Source of the DNA: Phocoena phocoena
Taxonomy: Eukaryota; Chordata; Mammalia; Artiodactyla; Phocoenidae
Assembly (NCBI RefSeq): GCF_963924675.1
Contig: NC_089219.1
Location: 151,486,288 to 151,550,287 of the forward strand
Direction of reading: 5' to 3'
DNA: 64,000 nucleotides
Part shown: one piece after another, positions 1 through 11,754 of the stretch
How positions within the stretch are numbered: the first letter of the stretch is position 1
Layout: each line of letters begins with the position of its first letter
The notes under the pieces: model-generated
Told to the model about the DNA's origin: nothing
The model's database searches: none
What the model saw: only the letters and a program-made list of their open reading frames with translations
Translations under genes and position numbers: made by a program

Positions 1-84
1 CCTGTTGATGATTGTCCAGCAGCTACTTGTGATTCTGGTGTTCTCTCAAGAGGGTGTGAGGGCCGAGAGTAATTCTTTAACACA

Positions 85-442
85 TGCTGTAGACTGAATG
101 TTTGTGTGCTGCCAAAATTTATATGTTAAATCCTAACCCCAGGGTGATGGTATTTGGAGACGGGGTCTTTGGGAGGTGAGTAGGTCAAGAGGGTGGAGCC
201 CTCATGTATGGGATTTCTTCTTTTATAGAAGACTCCAGAGAGTCTCCTCATGCCCTTCCAACCTGCGAGGACACAGCAAGAAGACAGCCAACTAAGAACA
301 AGAAGTGGGCTCTCACCAGACACTGAATGTGCCAGTGCCTTAATCTTGGACTTTCCGGCATCCAGAACTATGAGAAATAAATTGTTTATAAATCACCCAG
401 TCAAACAGTAATTTGTTATAGCAGCCTAAACTGACCAAGACA
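85..442 (+). repeat. MaLR-type (MLT1/MST-like) solo LTR
   Basis: The element runs from TGCTGTAGACTGAATG to GACCAAGACA and has the typical internal landmarks of mammalian MaLR LTRs: a GGTGATGGTATTTGGAGA block, GAGGACACAGCAAGAAGA, and an AATAAATTGTTTATAAA polyadenylation region. A 5-bp direct repeat ACACA flanks it at 80-84 and 443-447, as expected for an ERVL-MaLR integration. No internal viral genes are present. It is an old non-coding LTR; the exact subfamily was not resolved by eye. Confidence 0.7.
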
Positions 443-514
443 ACACATATACAAATGAGGTCTACAGGATCCTAAGCAGTAATATTAGCTGCCTTACACT
501 GGGGACTTAATATA

Positions 515-672
515 TGCCAGGCACATTCATTATCTTATTTAAGCTTCATAAACAGACAATAAGGTAGGAACAATTATTATTCCCACCTTACAGTAAGGAA
601 ACCAACTCTCAGGGATCAGACTTGCTCAAGGTCATAGAGCTAGATAGTGGCAGAAATCAGACTCGAACCTGC
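515..672 (-). repeat. MIR SINE relic
   Basis: The plus strand reads as the reverse complement of MIR: TTATCTTATTTAAGCTTCATAA, then CCCACCTTACAGTAAGGAAAC, then CTCAAGGTCATAGAGCTAG. It is old and diverged. Confidence 0.65.
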
Positions 673-683
673 AGAAATCAGAC

Positions 684-1860
684 TTGTGTGTTTATGAATA
701 CTACATTTTGTTGCCATTGTGCCATCATTTTACTCTTGAGTTCTGCCATTCTTACAAAGAAGTAAGGGTTACCAGACATGACAGGATATCCAGAAAAAAG
801 ACAACCAGGAGGGTGCAGGTGATCCGTCCCCAGGGAGGGGCATGTGAGGGGGTGAGGAGTGGTCAGGATACCAGGTAATTGGGCTGGAACTAGGCAGAGG
901 TGGCAGCTGTGAGAACCTGCCCATGCTCAAGTGAGGAGGTGATGGTGATATTATCCACACTGAAAAAAATTCTCCTACATCAAGGGATGAAGACCCCAAG
1001 CCCATCCCCTATCCAGCCATAGTCTGTCCCTGGGTTCTCAGGGTTAGAAGGAATCTTAAAAAACATTTCTAACCCAACTCTCTTTCTATATAGATCTTTA
1101 GGGTCAGCCACTGGCCCCTGCTGAGTGCTGGAGCCAGGACTGGAGTTTTCAATTCTAAACCCGAAGCGCTCTTGCCTACACTCGGGCTTCTTCCTATTCC
1201 TTCCTGCTTAAAATGGAGGTGAATGATTCAGCCCCTATAGCAGGTGGCACGTTCCAGACACACCTTGGGAGCTGGCTATTCAGACACCCGAACGCAGAGA
1301 CTGCTGCTAGGGTGGGGTGGAGGGAACCTAGTGGATCACTAGGGCAATTTAATACCCACTTACGATACATAATATCTGAAAGTGGAAGTACCAATTACAG
1401 CCTCTTGGGGCACTAAGGCCAGTTGGAATTGTGTCAAGCACCTCAATGGCTCACTTCCTCTCTGCCTTCTTTCAAGTAAGATAGCTGACCTCACTAAGTT
1501 TTTCTTTAACAGCTCCTGCCCAACTTCTGGGCAAAGGGTAGGGAGGGGACTCGGAAACTAGATCTTTCTAGTGGCCATGGCACCAGCAGGGAATTACCCA
1601 AATGAGGTACCAAGTCACAGGGCTTGGTGTTTTGTGGTGTTTTGTGCTCCAAAAGCCTGGAGCAATGAGACGGGAGCCTGGGGCTCCGGCTGGGGGTTGC
1701 TGGCCGGGGGTTGCTGAGAACAGGCCACACCTGTTCTCAGCAAGGATGACAGACAGCATGAGGGTGTCCACCTAGGGTCAGAAAGACAAGGGCCTATCCT
1801 GAAAAAGCAGAGGAGGGTTGGTGGGGGTGAGGAGAACAAGCATGAAAGATGATATCATGA
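684..1860. other. Unique intergenic sequence, no gene seen
   Basis: I see no splice-flanked or family-recognisable coding sequence here. Short open frames occur on both strands, for example around 1194-1416 and 1506-1839, but they overlap one another and have no recognisable motifs. A weak MIR-like stretch lies near 1040-1150. Confidence 0.5.
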
Positions 1861-1861
1861 A

Positions 1862-2030
1862 AGAGCCTGAGCTTTAGGGTCCCGTGACCCAGTCTCAGGT
1901 ACTTCTAACTGTGCAATCTTAAGACAGTCACATAATCTCTCTGAGCCACATTTTCCTCATCTGTGAGATGGACATAGTATTCAACCCATAGGGTTTTTAA
2001 AGAACTAAATGGTGAGACAATTATTTAACA
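1862..2030 (+). repeat. MIR SINE relic
   Basis: It matches MIR core and 3' landmarks: GCAATCTTAAGACAGTCAC, then CTCTCTGAGCCACATTTTCC, then TCATCTGTGAGATGG. It is degraded but ordered as in the consensus. Confidence 0.6.
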
Positions 2031-2559
2031 GTAATTAGTAGTCACTTTGCCCACGGCTCACTTTCAGCTAATCTTACCCAAGCTGAACAACTGTGTGGTG
2101 TTGTCTAAGACGTCACCACTGGCTCTGGAATCCTGGAACCTATAGTTGGTCCAATTCATCTTGCCAAGGGGTCTACCCAGGAGGTTCTCGTCCCATGTAC
2201 CGAGGTTCCCAGGATAGGTGGTCCTCGTTAGCTGGAAGCAGAGTTTCTCAGAGGTACTTAGCAGCCGGCAGACTGGGAAGCCCAGGGAACTGGAACCTCT
2301 CTTCTCCTCCCTGTCTTTCATCCCTCCACAGGAACCTGTTGAGTGCAGAGAATGTTAGACCCTCACTGCTGGAAAGGAGGGCCTCAAAAGGCATTGAGAT
2401 AGCATTTCCCTCTTAAAGAAGTCATCTTCAGATTGGCCTTCCCCAAGCACACAGTCTAAAGTTGGCTTCCCAACCTCTCTGCCACATCACCCTCTGATCT
2501 CTTAATTAATATGTGAATTTACCTCAACCATCTATTTGTTTGCTTGTTTATTGTCAGTT

Positions 2560-2692
2560 TCTCATCACACGAACGTAAGTTCCACAAAAACAGAAACCTT
2601 CTCATCACTGTATCTCAGGGCCTAGAATAGTGCCTCACCAACAAATAGGTTCAACATACACTCGTCGAGTGAATGGAATAAATGCCAAAAAC
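2560..2692 (+). repeat. L2 3'-end relic
   Basis: The order of landmarks (AAGTTCCACAAAAACAGAAACC, CACTGTATCTCAGGGCCTAGAATAGTGCC, GAGTGAATGGAATAAATG) matches the 3' end of L2. The flanking stretches 2031-2560 and 2692-3530 are unique sequence in which I see no gene. Confidence 0.5.
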
Positions 2693-3529
2693 TCCTTCAG
2701 AGCACCCTGACCATGTTCTGTCCGAACCATGGGGAGTCTCCACCACAGGACTGGAATCCCTTAGTTGATGACAAACCTTTATCCTTTGAAGGAGAAGTCG
2801 ATTTTAAAAAGCCCACAGTCATCTGAACCAACCAAATTGTGTGACAATTAGGTGACAATTGATCTGGGAAGTGCCAATTGTGGAAATAGAGGCGTTATGC
2901 CAACCGAACACCAAGAGCAATGTCCTGGCAGAGCCTAGAGGAGGATGCTACACCTGGGCACATGGGGAGCCCTGGGGAAGAGAGTGAGGACGACGTAGCC
3001 CTGCCAGCCACCATCAGAGGCACGTGTATCTTGCCTGGGCCTCCAGCCCCTGCTTCGGGTGGGAAGTGAGGAGAGAGGTGTGTTTAGGACCACATGAAAG
3101 AGGATCTATCATCCTCTGTCCCCCACTCACTGCCACATCCCCACAGAGATTTGCAGGAACTGTCAGGAAATCCCCTAACAAGGCGAGAGTTGGAACCCAG
3201 AGCCCAGATGACATAGATGAGTCATTAAGCTCCCCTGGAATCAGTTTCCCTATTTGTGAAACAGGGCAAGGGTGAAAAAATTAAGGCATGACTATAAAAA
3301 TGACCAGTTCTTTTCACAAATGTATCTCGTCCCTTTCTAGCGTCCTCTTTGCATATGCCCCCGTGTACATTGTATATTTTTTCTGATAAGCATTCTATTG
3401 CTCAAGCAATTCTAAGAACTCATTTATGGAGTATAGCCTTTGGAAGTGTTAAGAATTGTTTTTATTTTGTAAGAAGGAGGGAATGTCATAATTTTTTCAG
3501 TTTGGGGCTTCTAAAAGTTTCTATTTTAT

Positions 3530-4110
3530 TAGGTAACATTCATATGGTTTCAAACTTAAAAGGTACAGAAGGATAATCCTTGAAAAGCTGTTTTTCTACC
3601 CTTCACCCCGAGCAGCTAGTTCCTCTCCCTGAAGGCAACCAGCATTCCCAGTTTGCTGTATACCTTATGCATACATGAGCAAACACACAGACACACAGGC
3701 ATATAGACACACACACACGATACAGTTTTTCTTTTTTCCCTGTGGATGACAGCATACTATATATATTGATCTGTCTCTTCCCTTTTTACTTAATATACTT
3801 TGGAGTTAATTTGTAATCAATATGTATAGAACTTCCTCATTCTTTTTTTCAGCTGCCAAGTGTTCTATTCCATGGATGCCCATGGTTTATTGAACTGGTC
3901 TCCTAGTTGTGGGCACTAAGATTTTGTTTCCAATTTTTACTCTTCAAAGGATGATGCAGTTATTAAACGTATTCAAACATCATTTGCGCATGTGTGAATA
4001 TACATGTAGAATTAGGGGAATGCTTGTTAAAGTAGCTTTGCAATCCACATTTTAAGAAGTCAGTGTTACTTTTTAGAACTCCAAAAATGCAGTGCTACCC
4101 AATTGACTAC
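3530..4110 (-). repeat. Old L1 3'-UTR relic
   Basis: The block includes ACCAGCATTCCCAGTTTGC, an ACACACACAC stretch, GTTCTATTCCATGGATG and TGGTTTATTGAACTGG. Related blocks in the same orientation occur at 23.94-24.45, 51.54-52.29 and 54.40-54.99 kb of this window. It is probably an L1M-class 3' end, copied in from RNA and long inactive. Confidence 0.45.
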
Positions 4111-4449
4111 CCAAATAATTAACAAGATTTCCCTCCCCATAGCCTTAGGCTATTTCCAAGCATCAAACTGCTCCTAAAAGAACAAAGATCTGAGACCACT
4201 GAGGGTACTCACAGAATTGCATCACCTCTGGAGGCTGCCTTCTGTAAGAATCCAAATGCCATCCACAGCAGTGGCACTAGATGAAGTGGAGTGTTTCCCA
4301 GGGTGACTGTGAGGGTGGGATAACTCTCAATGACATAGATATTTCCAAGTATTTCAAACAAGATTTACTGGGTCCCAATCCATAGTCTGCTTAAAATAAG
4401 GATGAACAGGGAATGGGCTTGTCATCAAGAAACCGATGGTCTAAGGCGG

Positions 4450-5335
4450 CAGGCAGTTCTCAAAGTGTGGTCGAGGGACCTCCTGGGGGTTCCAGAGATC
4501 CTTTCAGAGATTTGGTGAGGTCAAAACTCTTTCATAACAGTGCTGAGATGCTACTTGCCATTTTCGCTCTCTGCCTTTCTCAAGGTCCAGTGGAGTTTTC
4601 CAAAGGCTACGTGATGTGTGATATGGCAACAGACAATGCAGAAGCAGATCTGAGAATCTAGCTCTCTTTTATCAAGCCAGGTATTAATAAGGAGATTGGC
4701 AAAAACATAAAGCAGCACCTTTCTTCTCACTAAATTTTTCATGATTTGGAAAATATGGTTATTTTTTATAAAAGCGTGTTAATTATATTAATATGTAATA
4801 GTTATAGTACCATTTAAAAATTAGTTAAATACATATCTTTAAATTGTCTTAGTTTTAATCCCTAATATGGTAAATATAAATAGATATAGCCTACATAAGC
4901 AATAGCTCTTTGGGTTCCTTAATAATTTTTTTAAATTAATTAATTTATTTTGGGCTGCATTGTGTCTTCGTTGCTGCGCCCGGACAACCTCTAGTTGCTG
5001 CGAGCCGGGGCTACTCTTTGTTGCGGTGTGCGGGCTTCTCATTGCTGTGGCTTCTTTTGTTGCAGAGCATGGGCCCTAGGCGTGCGGGCTTCAGTAGTTG
5101 CAATGCGTGGGCTCAGCAGTTGTGGCTCGCGGTCTCTAGAGCGCAGGCTCTGTAGTTGTGATGCAAGGGCTTAGTTGCTCCACGGCATGCAGGATCTTCC
5201 TGGACCAGGGATCAAACCCGTTTCCCCTGCATTGGCAGGCGGATTCTTAACCACTGCGCCACTAGGGAAGTCCTCCTTAATAATTTTTAAGAGTATAAGG
5301 GGGCGCTGAGACCAAAACATTTGAGGACTGCTGGG
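4450..5335 (+). mobile_element. hAT-type DNA transposon relic, interrupted by a SINE
   Basis: The left end GGCAGTTCTCAAAGTGTGG and the right end ACATTTGAGGACTGCTGG form imperfect terminal inverted repeats of the hAT (Charlie/Zaphod) kind. Internal sequence still shows a fragment of a transposase tail: an open frame around 4600-4662 reads like NAEADLRI, a motif near the C-terminus of hAT transposases. The element carries a CHR-1 SINE at 4931-5274, so it predates that insertion. It is internally deleted and cannot encode a working transposase. Confidence 0.55.
4931..5274 (-). mobile_element. CHR-1-type SINE
   Basis: This is a full-length tRNA-derived SINE in reverse orientation. The tail and GGGCTGCATTG lie on the left; the tRNA-like head (ACCACTGCGCCACTAGGG) lies on the right. 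The 14-bp target duplication CCTTAATAATTTTT is exact at 4917-4930 and 5275-5288. It sits inside the hAT relic at 4450-5335. Confidence 0.88.
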
Positions 5336-7160
5336 CTAAGTAGTTTCTTCACCACAGGGTAGGTGAGGGGCACTTCACCAAGGGTGTAATCAAGCAGTAC
5401 AAACCAAAAGACGCAGGAGAAACAGAAATGGACATCTCAAATGGCAGTATATGTCAAGGAGAACAGGTAATCGCTTGGAAGTGAGAACTCTCTGGGGCCT
5501 CCTGGCTGGCAACATGGCAGCTGTAGACAGGCTCTGCCAGAGAGGACAGAGCCCAGATGTCGGGGAACAGGCTCTGAGGTGGAGGGAGCGGGGGGAGGAA
5601 GCAGAAATCCTGTGCCAGACCAAGCTGCTGACTGCCTCCCCCTTGGATTCCAAGGGTCACCTGCCCTGCCCCAAACAAATCCACCCTGGCTGCTGGTGCC
5701 TAAAACTCCAGTGAAGTGTTTCATCCTCTTGGCCAAACGGCAAGTTCAATCCCAAACAATGCCAAGGGTTCAAGCCTACACGAATATGGTTACTTAGATG
5801 CATTAGAAGGTTGCATTTTATTAAAACAAGAGTGTGTATCAATGGCAGGGTGGGGTGGTTGGGGGCGGGGGGGGGGAATAGGTATGGAGACCAAAAAATA
5901 TTAAATATATAGACCATAAGAGCTATGCATGGACCCATGATGGCAGAGCGCCACCAACAGATGAGTTTGATCAAGCTAATTCTGGGCAACTAAAATCAAA
6001 GAAAAAAATCCAATCCAGCCAAATTGTTTTTAGTGTTTGATATGTATCCAACAGCATAAGGCAGGCTGCTGGGGTAGAGAGGAATTAGACATGAGCCCTG
6101 GGCTCGGAGAGTGGTATCCCCTGTCCTTCCAGTCCAATCTGGCAGAAAAGGTCTCCATTGACCCCCAACAGCTGTAAGAAAAGGCAGGTGTGTGGTCAGT
6201 GCTAAAATGATGTACCAACAAAGGGCTATTCATCCAACAAAAGACAAAACATTTCTAACTTGGGCAATGAGGGAAGGCTGCATGGAGGAGGTGCCATTTG
6301 TGCTGATTCTGGACGATAGGAAGCCTTTCTATAGGCAGTGCTGAGACTCTGGACATACCAGGGTGCTAGGAGCAAAGGCAGGGCAGTTAGAACACGCAGT
6401 CACTTTTCCCTCGGTGAACATCTGAAATCACACATAAGAGGAGGAATCCTGGACACCTGAGGATGAAGGGAAGCTGTCACCTAGGATGGCAGAACGAAGG
6501 AGGGACAGAACCTGGGGAAACAGGGTGTGGGGAAGACAGTTCACAAACGAGACCTCAAGAGCCCCATGTGGACCGAGATCACACCTGATCTGACTCATAC
6601 CAGCCCATAGGCCAGTACCTGGAATGTAGCAGGCCCACAGTAAATGCTTAATGAGTGAGTGAAAGGTTGAGCACACTCCTTTTTTCCAGGCTGGCCACAA
6701 ATGTACTGTTGTAATCAAGCGGGGCCATCAGGAAAAGAGCGGGAAGAATGTTCAACCAAACTTCCTCCGGGCTTCCTCTGAAGTAAATATTCTCACCATT
6801 TCTGGGACTTTAACTGCTTTTCTGTTTGTTTTTGCAAAATTTCATTTCTCAAAATAGAAACTCTGTGTCCTCTTGAGGTTTATTACAGAGCCATTTATTG
6901 GTTGGGGGTTGCTGTAAAGATCACCTTTAGGTTTTCAGTTTGCATGGTGGCTTATTTTCAAGCTTCAAACAATTGCCTTAACATTTGGCTTCCTAAGAAA
7001 ATCAGAATGTCAGCCTCTCAGGCTCCTACAGAAGCTCACCTCTGGACATGTGAAACCAGCAGCTGTCCACAGGTGACTTAACAGGAACTGATTCCAAATT
7101 CATTGGTATTACTGTCTTTTACTGGCTCTGCACATGAACTTCATTCAATTTGAAAAACAT
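5336..7160. other. Intergenic sequence with L2 relics, no gene seen
   Basis: The block holds a short G-rich tract near 5850-5877, an L2-like stretch at about 6270-6420 (GCATGGAGGAGGTGCCATTTG), and an L2/MIR-like tail at about 6600-6660. Overlapping open frames on both strands near 5390-5989 show no domain motifs and are taken as chance. Confidence 0.5.
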
Positions 7161-7162
7161 AA

Positions 7163-7164
<2 letters not shown>

Positions 7165-7213
<49 letters not shown>
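7165..7213. repeat. (TA)n microsatellite
   Basis: About 49 bp of perfect TA dinucleotide repeat adjoins the A-rich tail of the SINE at 7214-7422. Confidence 0.95.
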
Positions 7214-7217
<4 letters not shown>

Positions 7218-7422
7218 TATTTTTTTTGCAATATGCGGGCCTCTCACCGTTGTGGCCTCTCCCATTGCGGAGCACAGGCTCCGGACGCGCAGGCTCAGTG
7301 GCCACGGCTCACAGGCCCAGCTGCTCCGTGGCATGTGGGATCCTCCCGGACCGGGGCACGAACCTATGTCCCCTGCATCGTCAACCACTGCAACTTCAAC
7401 CACTGTGCCACCAGGGAAGCCC
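7214..7422 (-). mobile_element. CHR-2-type SINE
   Basis: It is reverse oriented, from GCAATATGCGGGCCTCTCACC to GCCACCAGGGAAGCCC. A small internal duplication (TCAACCACTGCAACTTCAACCACTG) distinguishes this copy. Open frames of about 100 codons on both strands here are translations of the SINE, not genes. Confidence 0.9.
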
Positions 7423-7559
7423 AATACAATTTTTAAAGAAAGCACATTTTATCAAGTGCAAAATGGAAACCCCATGCACATCTCATGATTTCATTTACTA
7501 CTCAGAACTGGGAACATCTCCCATGGCCTCCATGTAGCAGTTTGAAGGATTAGGCATAC

Positions 7560-7680
7560 TTATTCCCATTTGCAGATGAACTGATAGAGGATCCCTAGGG
7601 AGTGGTGAGTGAATTGCTCAAGGTCACAGCAAACCTCATGATGAGTATCCAAACACAGGTCTCAGGATCCCTTAGTCTTT
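7560..7680 (-). repeat. MIR SINE relic
   Basis: TTCCCATTTGCAGATGAACTG followed by TGCTCAAGGTCACAGCAAAC is reverse-complement MIR. Confidence 0.55.
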
Positions 7681-7799
7681 CCTCCATTACCTACACAGGC
7701 TGTTTCTATGTATATGGGAGCACTTAATTAGCTGTAATGGCCACAGAAATGTTTAGAGTAGCCAAGGAGGGTTGTTCAGGTTGTTTATTGCTCAAAGGC

Positions 7800-8404
7800 A
7801 TGACATCCAAGGGGACTATCCCCATCATAGACATCGTTATTATTTTGAATTTTTTCCACATTTTTATTTGACTACTGATTCCAAAGGTAGATGATTTATA
7901 TTCTTACTACAATAATTTTCTGAAAAATAACAATAAAATATCTTATCTAACAAAAATCCATTTATTATGATAATTTTCTGACAGATGGAAATAAAAAGAC
8001 TTTTTCTAACAATGTCAACATTTATTTGCTTCATAAGTAAAGCAGAAAGAGGTTGATGAAGACCTTGTTAATTTAAAACATCTACAATGACTAGTGTTTC
8101 CAAACAAGGAGCTGCTTTTCCAACTGTTGTTTTGATTTTTATCTAGATTTTTAAAAATCCTCTGTAAGTATTTGTGTATTGGCTAAATTTAAAATTTTGT
8201 GTTATAATTCATATTGTCTGCCTGAACAGTAGCTCAGAGTTCCAAATTTAATCTACCAGATTTTCATTATGACATAACTTACTTTTGTAGTAATGGATGT
8301 TCATTTATCATTACATATATACAAAGTAATTATTTATATTCCTAAATTAGAGATTGTTATGTAATGAATTAAAGGAGAGCTACTGTTTACGGTTGTTAAA
8401 GGAA
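7800..8404. other. AT-rich unique sequence, no gene seen
   Basis: It is AT-rich with no recognisable repeat family or coding motif. Confidence 0.4.
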
Positions 8405-9290
8405 TTTTTTTCTTTCAGTTTTATTGAGATGTAATCGACATACAGCACCGTTTAAGGTGTACAACACAATGATTTGACTTACGTACATCATGAAATGACT
8501 ACCACAGTAAGTTTAGTGAACATCCATCATCGCATATAGATACAAAATTAAAGAAACAGAAAAAAAATGTTTTCCTTGTGATGAGAACTCTTAGGATTTA
8601 CTTACTCCTTAACTCCTTAACAACTTTCATGTGTAACATACAGCAGTGTTCGTTATATTTCTCAGGTTGTACATTACACCCTAGTACTTATTTATCTTAG
8701 AACTGGAAGTTTGTACCTTTTGACTGCCCTCATCCAATTCCCCCTCCAGCCACCCCTGTCTCTGGAAACTATAAATCTGATCTCTTTTTCTATCAGTTTG
8801 TTTGTTGTTGAAGTGCAATTGACTTATAGCACTATGTTAGTTCCTGTTACACAACATGGTGATTCAATATTTCGATACATTTCAAAATGATCACAGTAAG
8901 TCTAGTCACCCTCTGTCACCATACAAAGATACTACATAATTATTGACCATAATCCCTGTACATTTCATTCCCGTGACTCATTTACCTTGCAACTGGAAGT
9001 TTGTACCTCTTAATCTCTCTCACCTATTTCTCTCCTTCCCTCACCCACCTCCCCTCTGACAACCATGTATTTGCCCTCTATATCTATGACTCTATTTTTG
9101 TTTTGTTATGTTTGTTCATTTGTTTTGTTTTTTAGGTTCCACATATAAGTGAAACCATACAGTGTTTGTCTTTCTCTCTCTGATGTATCTCACTTAGCAT
9201 AACACCCTCTAGGTCCATTCGTGTTGTTGCAAAAGGCAGGATTTCATTTTTTTCCTGGCTGAGTAGTATTCCATTAAATTTCTTTCCTCC
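8405..9290 (-). mobile_element. L1 3' end with two tandem UTR-like modules
   Basis: On the reverse strand this is a 5'-truncated L1 3' region. It contains two related modules, each with the pattern TTGACTTA(C/T)..., CACAGTAAG..., AACTGGAAGTTTGTACC. The modules lie at about 8411-8780 and 8810-9060. The same two-module order occurs at 22.37-23.64 kb in the other orientation. Imperfect flanking repeats (TAAAGGAATTT / TAAAGGAAATTT) near 8396 and 9296 suggest the insertion limits. Confidence 0.65.
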
Positions 9291-10186
9291 CTGTATAAAG
9301 GAAATTTCTTTATGACAAAAATTAACTGCAGTTACATTTCATAGCTTGCTACATAATATTTTTTAAAGCTACACATTCTAAAATAAAATACTAAGCTCAT
9401 ATGTTATGGCTCCCATGATATTGGAAAGAAAAAAGATATCAAACCAAAAACAGAAAATGAAAAGCTGCCTACAGAAGAAATGAAATAAAATCTTTTGTAT
9501 TGTTGAATAAATTTGGGGTGGAAAAGGTGAAATGCCAAAAAGATAAAAATAAAAGTTCAGAGCCGTAGGTTTCAGTGAATGTGTCACAGAAACGTGAGTA
9601 GGATGTGAATTTACGTTTTCATTCCATCGTCAACCATGACTGATAGATTTCAAGGAAAACTAGAAAAAAATGCAAAGAACCCAAATATATGGCCAAGTAG
9701 TTTGAGTGTGAAACAAAGGCGCACTCTTGCTGAAAATTACCTACCTCAAGTATGAAATTTTTACTTTACATAAGATAACACAGGTTGGAAGTTTAGGGCA
9801 ATATAATGGACACAAATTTTTCTAAATGGTGAGGGAAAAAATCACTAGGTTCTGGTTACTTATTACACTTCAGTCAAAGGATTCTACCTTTTGCCAGCAA
9901 TTTGAGAATGAAAAAAATCAACTGGAAAATAAGAAAGAGCACAAAGATTGAGAGCATTTAGCACTATTATTTTTTGTAATCATGAAGAATTTAAAATGAA
10001 CATTAATAGCAGTACCATATATTCAAATTTCAAATCTGATTTGAAAAATATGTAATTATTAATGCTGCAAAACAGATTCTGTATGATAAAGAAAATATTG
10101 GCATTCTCTTGTTGAACACAATTATGTTTTTAGCAAGATATTATCTAGCATTCAGAGGATGACCCAAGAAAATGTATGAGCATTTG
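9291..10186. other. AT-rich sequence, no gene seen
   Basis: Only short A/T-rich open frames occur. Part of this block could be diverged upstream sequence of the hAT/ZMYM-like relic at 11.25-13.6 kb, but I cannot show it. Confidence 0.35.

Positions 10187-10189
<3 letters not shown>

Positions 10190-10227
<38 letters not shown>
10190..10227. repeat. (GT)n microsatellite
   Basis: About 19 perfect GT units. Confidence 0.95.
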
Positions 10228-10229
<2 letters not shown>

Positions 10230-10345
10230 GAAACCATCATTTTATCATTTCTTTTCCAGATAGTATAGTATCTATACTGGTTTTGTGGATCACATACCAT
10301 ACTCTTTTCTTGTAGTCAGAAATAAGGTAGAGAAAGTTACTCTGT

Positions 10346-10353
10346 AAAAAAAA

Positions 10354-10427
<74 letters not shown>
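10346..10427. repeat. Poly(A) plus (AT)n compound microsatellite
   Basis: A run of about 25 A is followed by about 28 AT units. It resembles a SINE tail but no SINE body is attached. Confidence 0.9.
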
Positions 10428-10429
<2 letters not shown>

Positions 10430-10536
10430 TGGATAATTGAAGACACTCTTCTAAATTAAAACCAGTTCTCTTAACTTGTGTTTTATTCTTGGGTCACATT
10501 ATGAACTCTTCCCGAGTCCACATGGCATGTGTACTT

Positions 10537-10635
10537 TTTTTTTTTTTTACATCTTTATTGGAGTATAATTTCTTTACAATGGTGTGTTAGTTTCTGCTTT
10601 ATAACAAAGTGAATCAGTTATACATATACTGTATG
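10537..10635 (-). mobile_element. Short L1 3' end
   Basis: A T-run is followed by ACATCTTTATTGGAGTATAA and GGTGTGTTAGTTTCTGC. This matches, in reverse orientation, the L1 3' end at 60.74-60.85 kb of this window. It is a strongly 5'-truncated copy of about 100 bp. Confidence 0.7.
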
Positions 10636-10867
10636 AGCATTCTAATGAGATTTTTTCTCCACTTGCAGAAATCATAGAAGATTAATAATAGCAATAAAGC
10701 AGAACATTTATCCAGGATACAAACACCAAATAATATTACACATTATTTAGTGAATGAAAAACAAAAGTCGAATAATTAAAATATAGTAGATTTGTTGACC
10801 AAAATAGTTTTGAACATTGTAAGAAATGTTAAATGTTACACAGTTAAATAACTAAGGCACATCTCTT

Positions 10868-11075
10868 TTTTTTTTTTTTTTTTTTGCAGTACACGGGCCT
10901 CTCACTGTGTGTGTCTCCCATTGGGGAGCACAAGCTCCAGACGGGCAGGCTCAGCGGCCATGGCTCAAGGGCCCAGCCGCTCCGCGGCATGTGGGATCTT
11001 CCCGGACCAGGGCACGAACCCATGTCCCGTGCATCGGCAGGCGGACCCTCAACCACTGCAACACCAGGGAAGCCC
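10868..11075 (-). mobile_element. CHR-2-type SINE
   Basis: The SINE is reverse oriented with an A-tail at 10868-10885 and its head at ACACCAGGGAAGCCC. The 12-bp target duplication GGCACATCTCTT is exact at 10856-10867 and 11076-11087. Confidence 0.9.
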
Positions 11076-11754
11076 GGCACATCTCTTGATGTAAGCCATG
11101 TGAAACAGTTATTTTTAGATTTTTAAATTTTCAAAATGCAAATATATACATATGAAAACATTAAAGAAATTTTTTCCACAGTAAATTTTATAGCCGGAGG
11201 AGGATTTTTAGTAGACCGCCAACAAGAAAACACTGAAGCTAGGCCATAATAACAATTTGAGGGGGCAGGGTTACAACAATGACAAAAAATTTATGACAAA
11301 CTTAATGGATTTCAACATAAGATACCCCAAAATTTCTAAGGCTGCCCATTATTTAAACCTAGTAGAAAGTAATATAGCAAAAAATTCTTTTGACATTGCC
11401 AAATCCTGTTATATAATCCAAGAACTGTTTGAATTCAGTGAAACATTGGAGAGTATTGAAAACAGAGTAGTCAAACATAAATTTGAGACAACTGTCAAAT
11501 AAATGATGGAAAAGTCAATTGAAAACAGTGTGACTGGAAAAACTCAATTAGAGGCAGTATGGAAAAGTCTTTTAGAAATCATTGATATTAGTAAAGATAT
11601 AGATTCTAAAACACAAGCCAAAGCTATGCTTTTGAAAAAATATTTTTAAAAATACATTTGTTCAACACTAATTTGGCATAAAATTTATGACAACATATGA
11701 CAAATTTATGACAACATAAATATGAAAAAAGCAAAAATCAAAAGTTAATGTATA

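Noticed and set aside
7119..7537. Four overlapping frames of 100-112 codons with long IYIYIY runs
   Set aside because: They are translations of the (TA)n tract plus a SINE.
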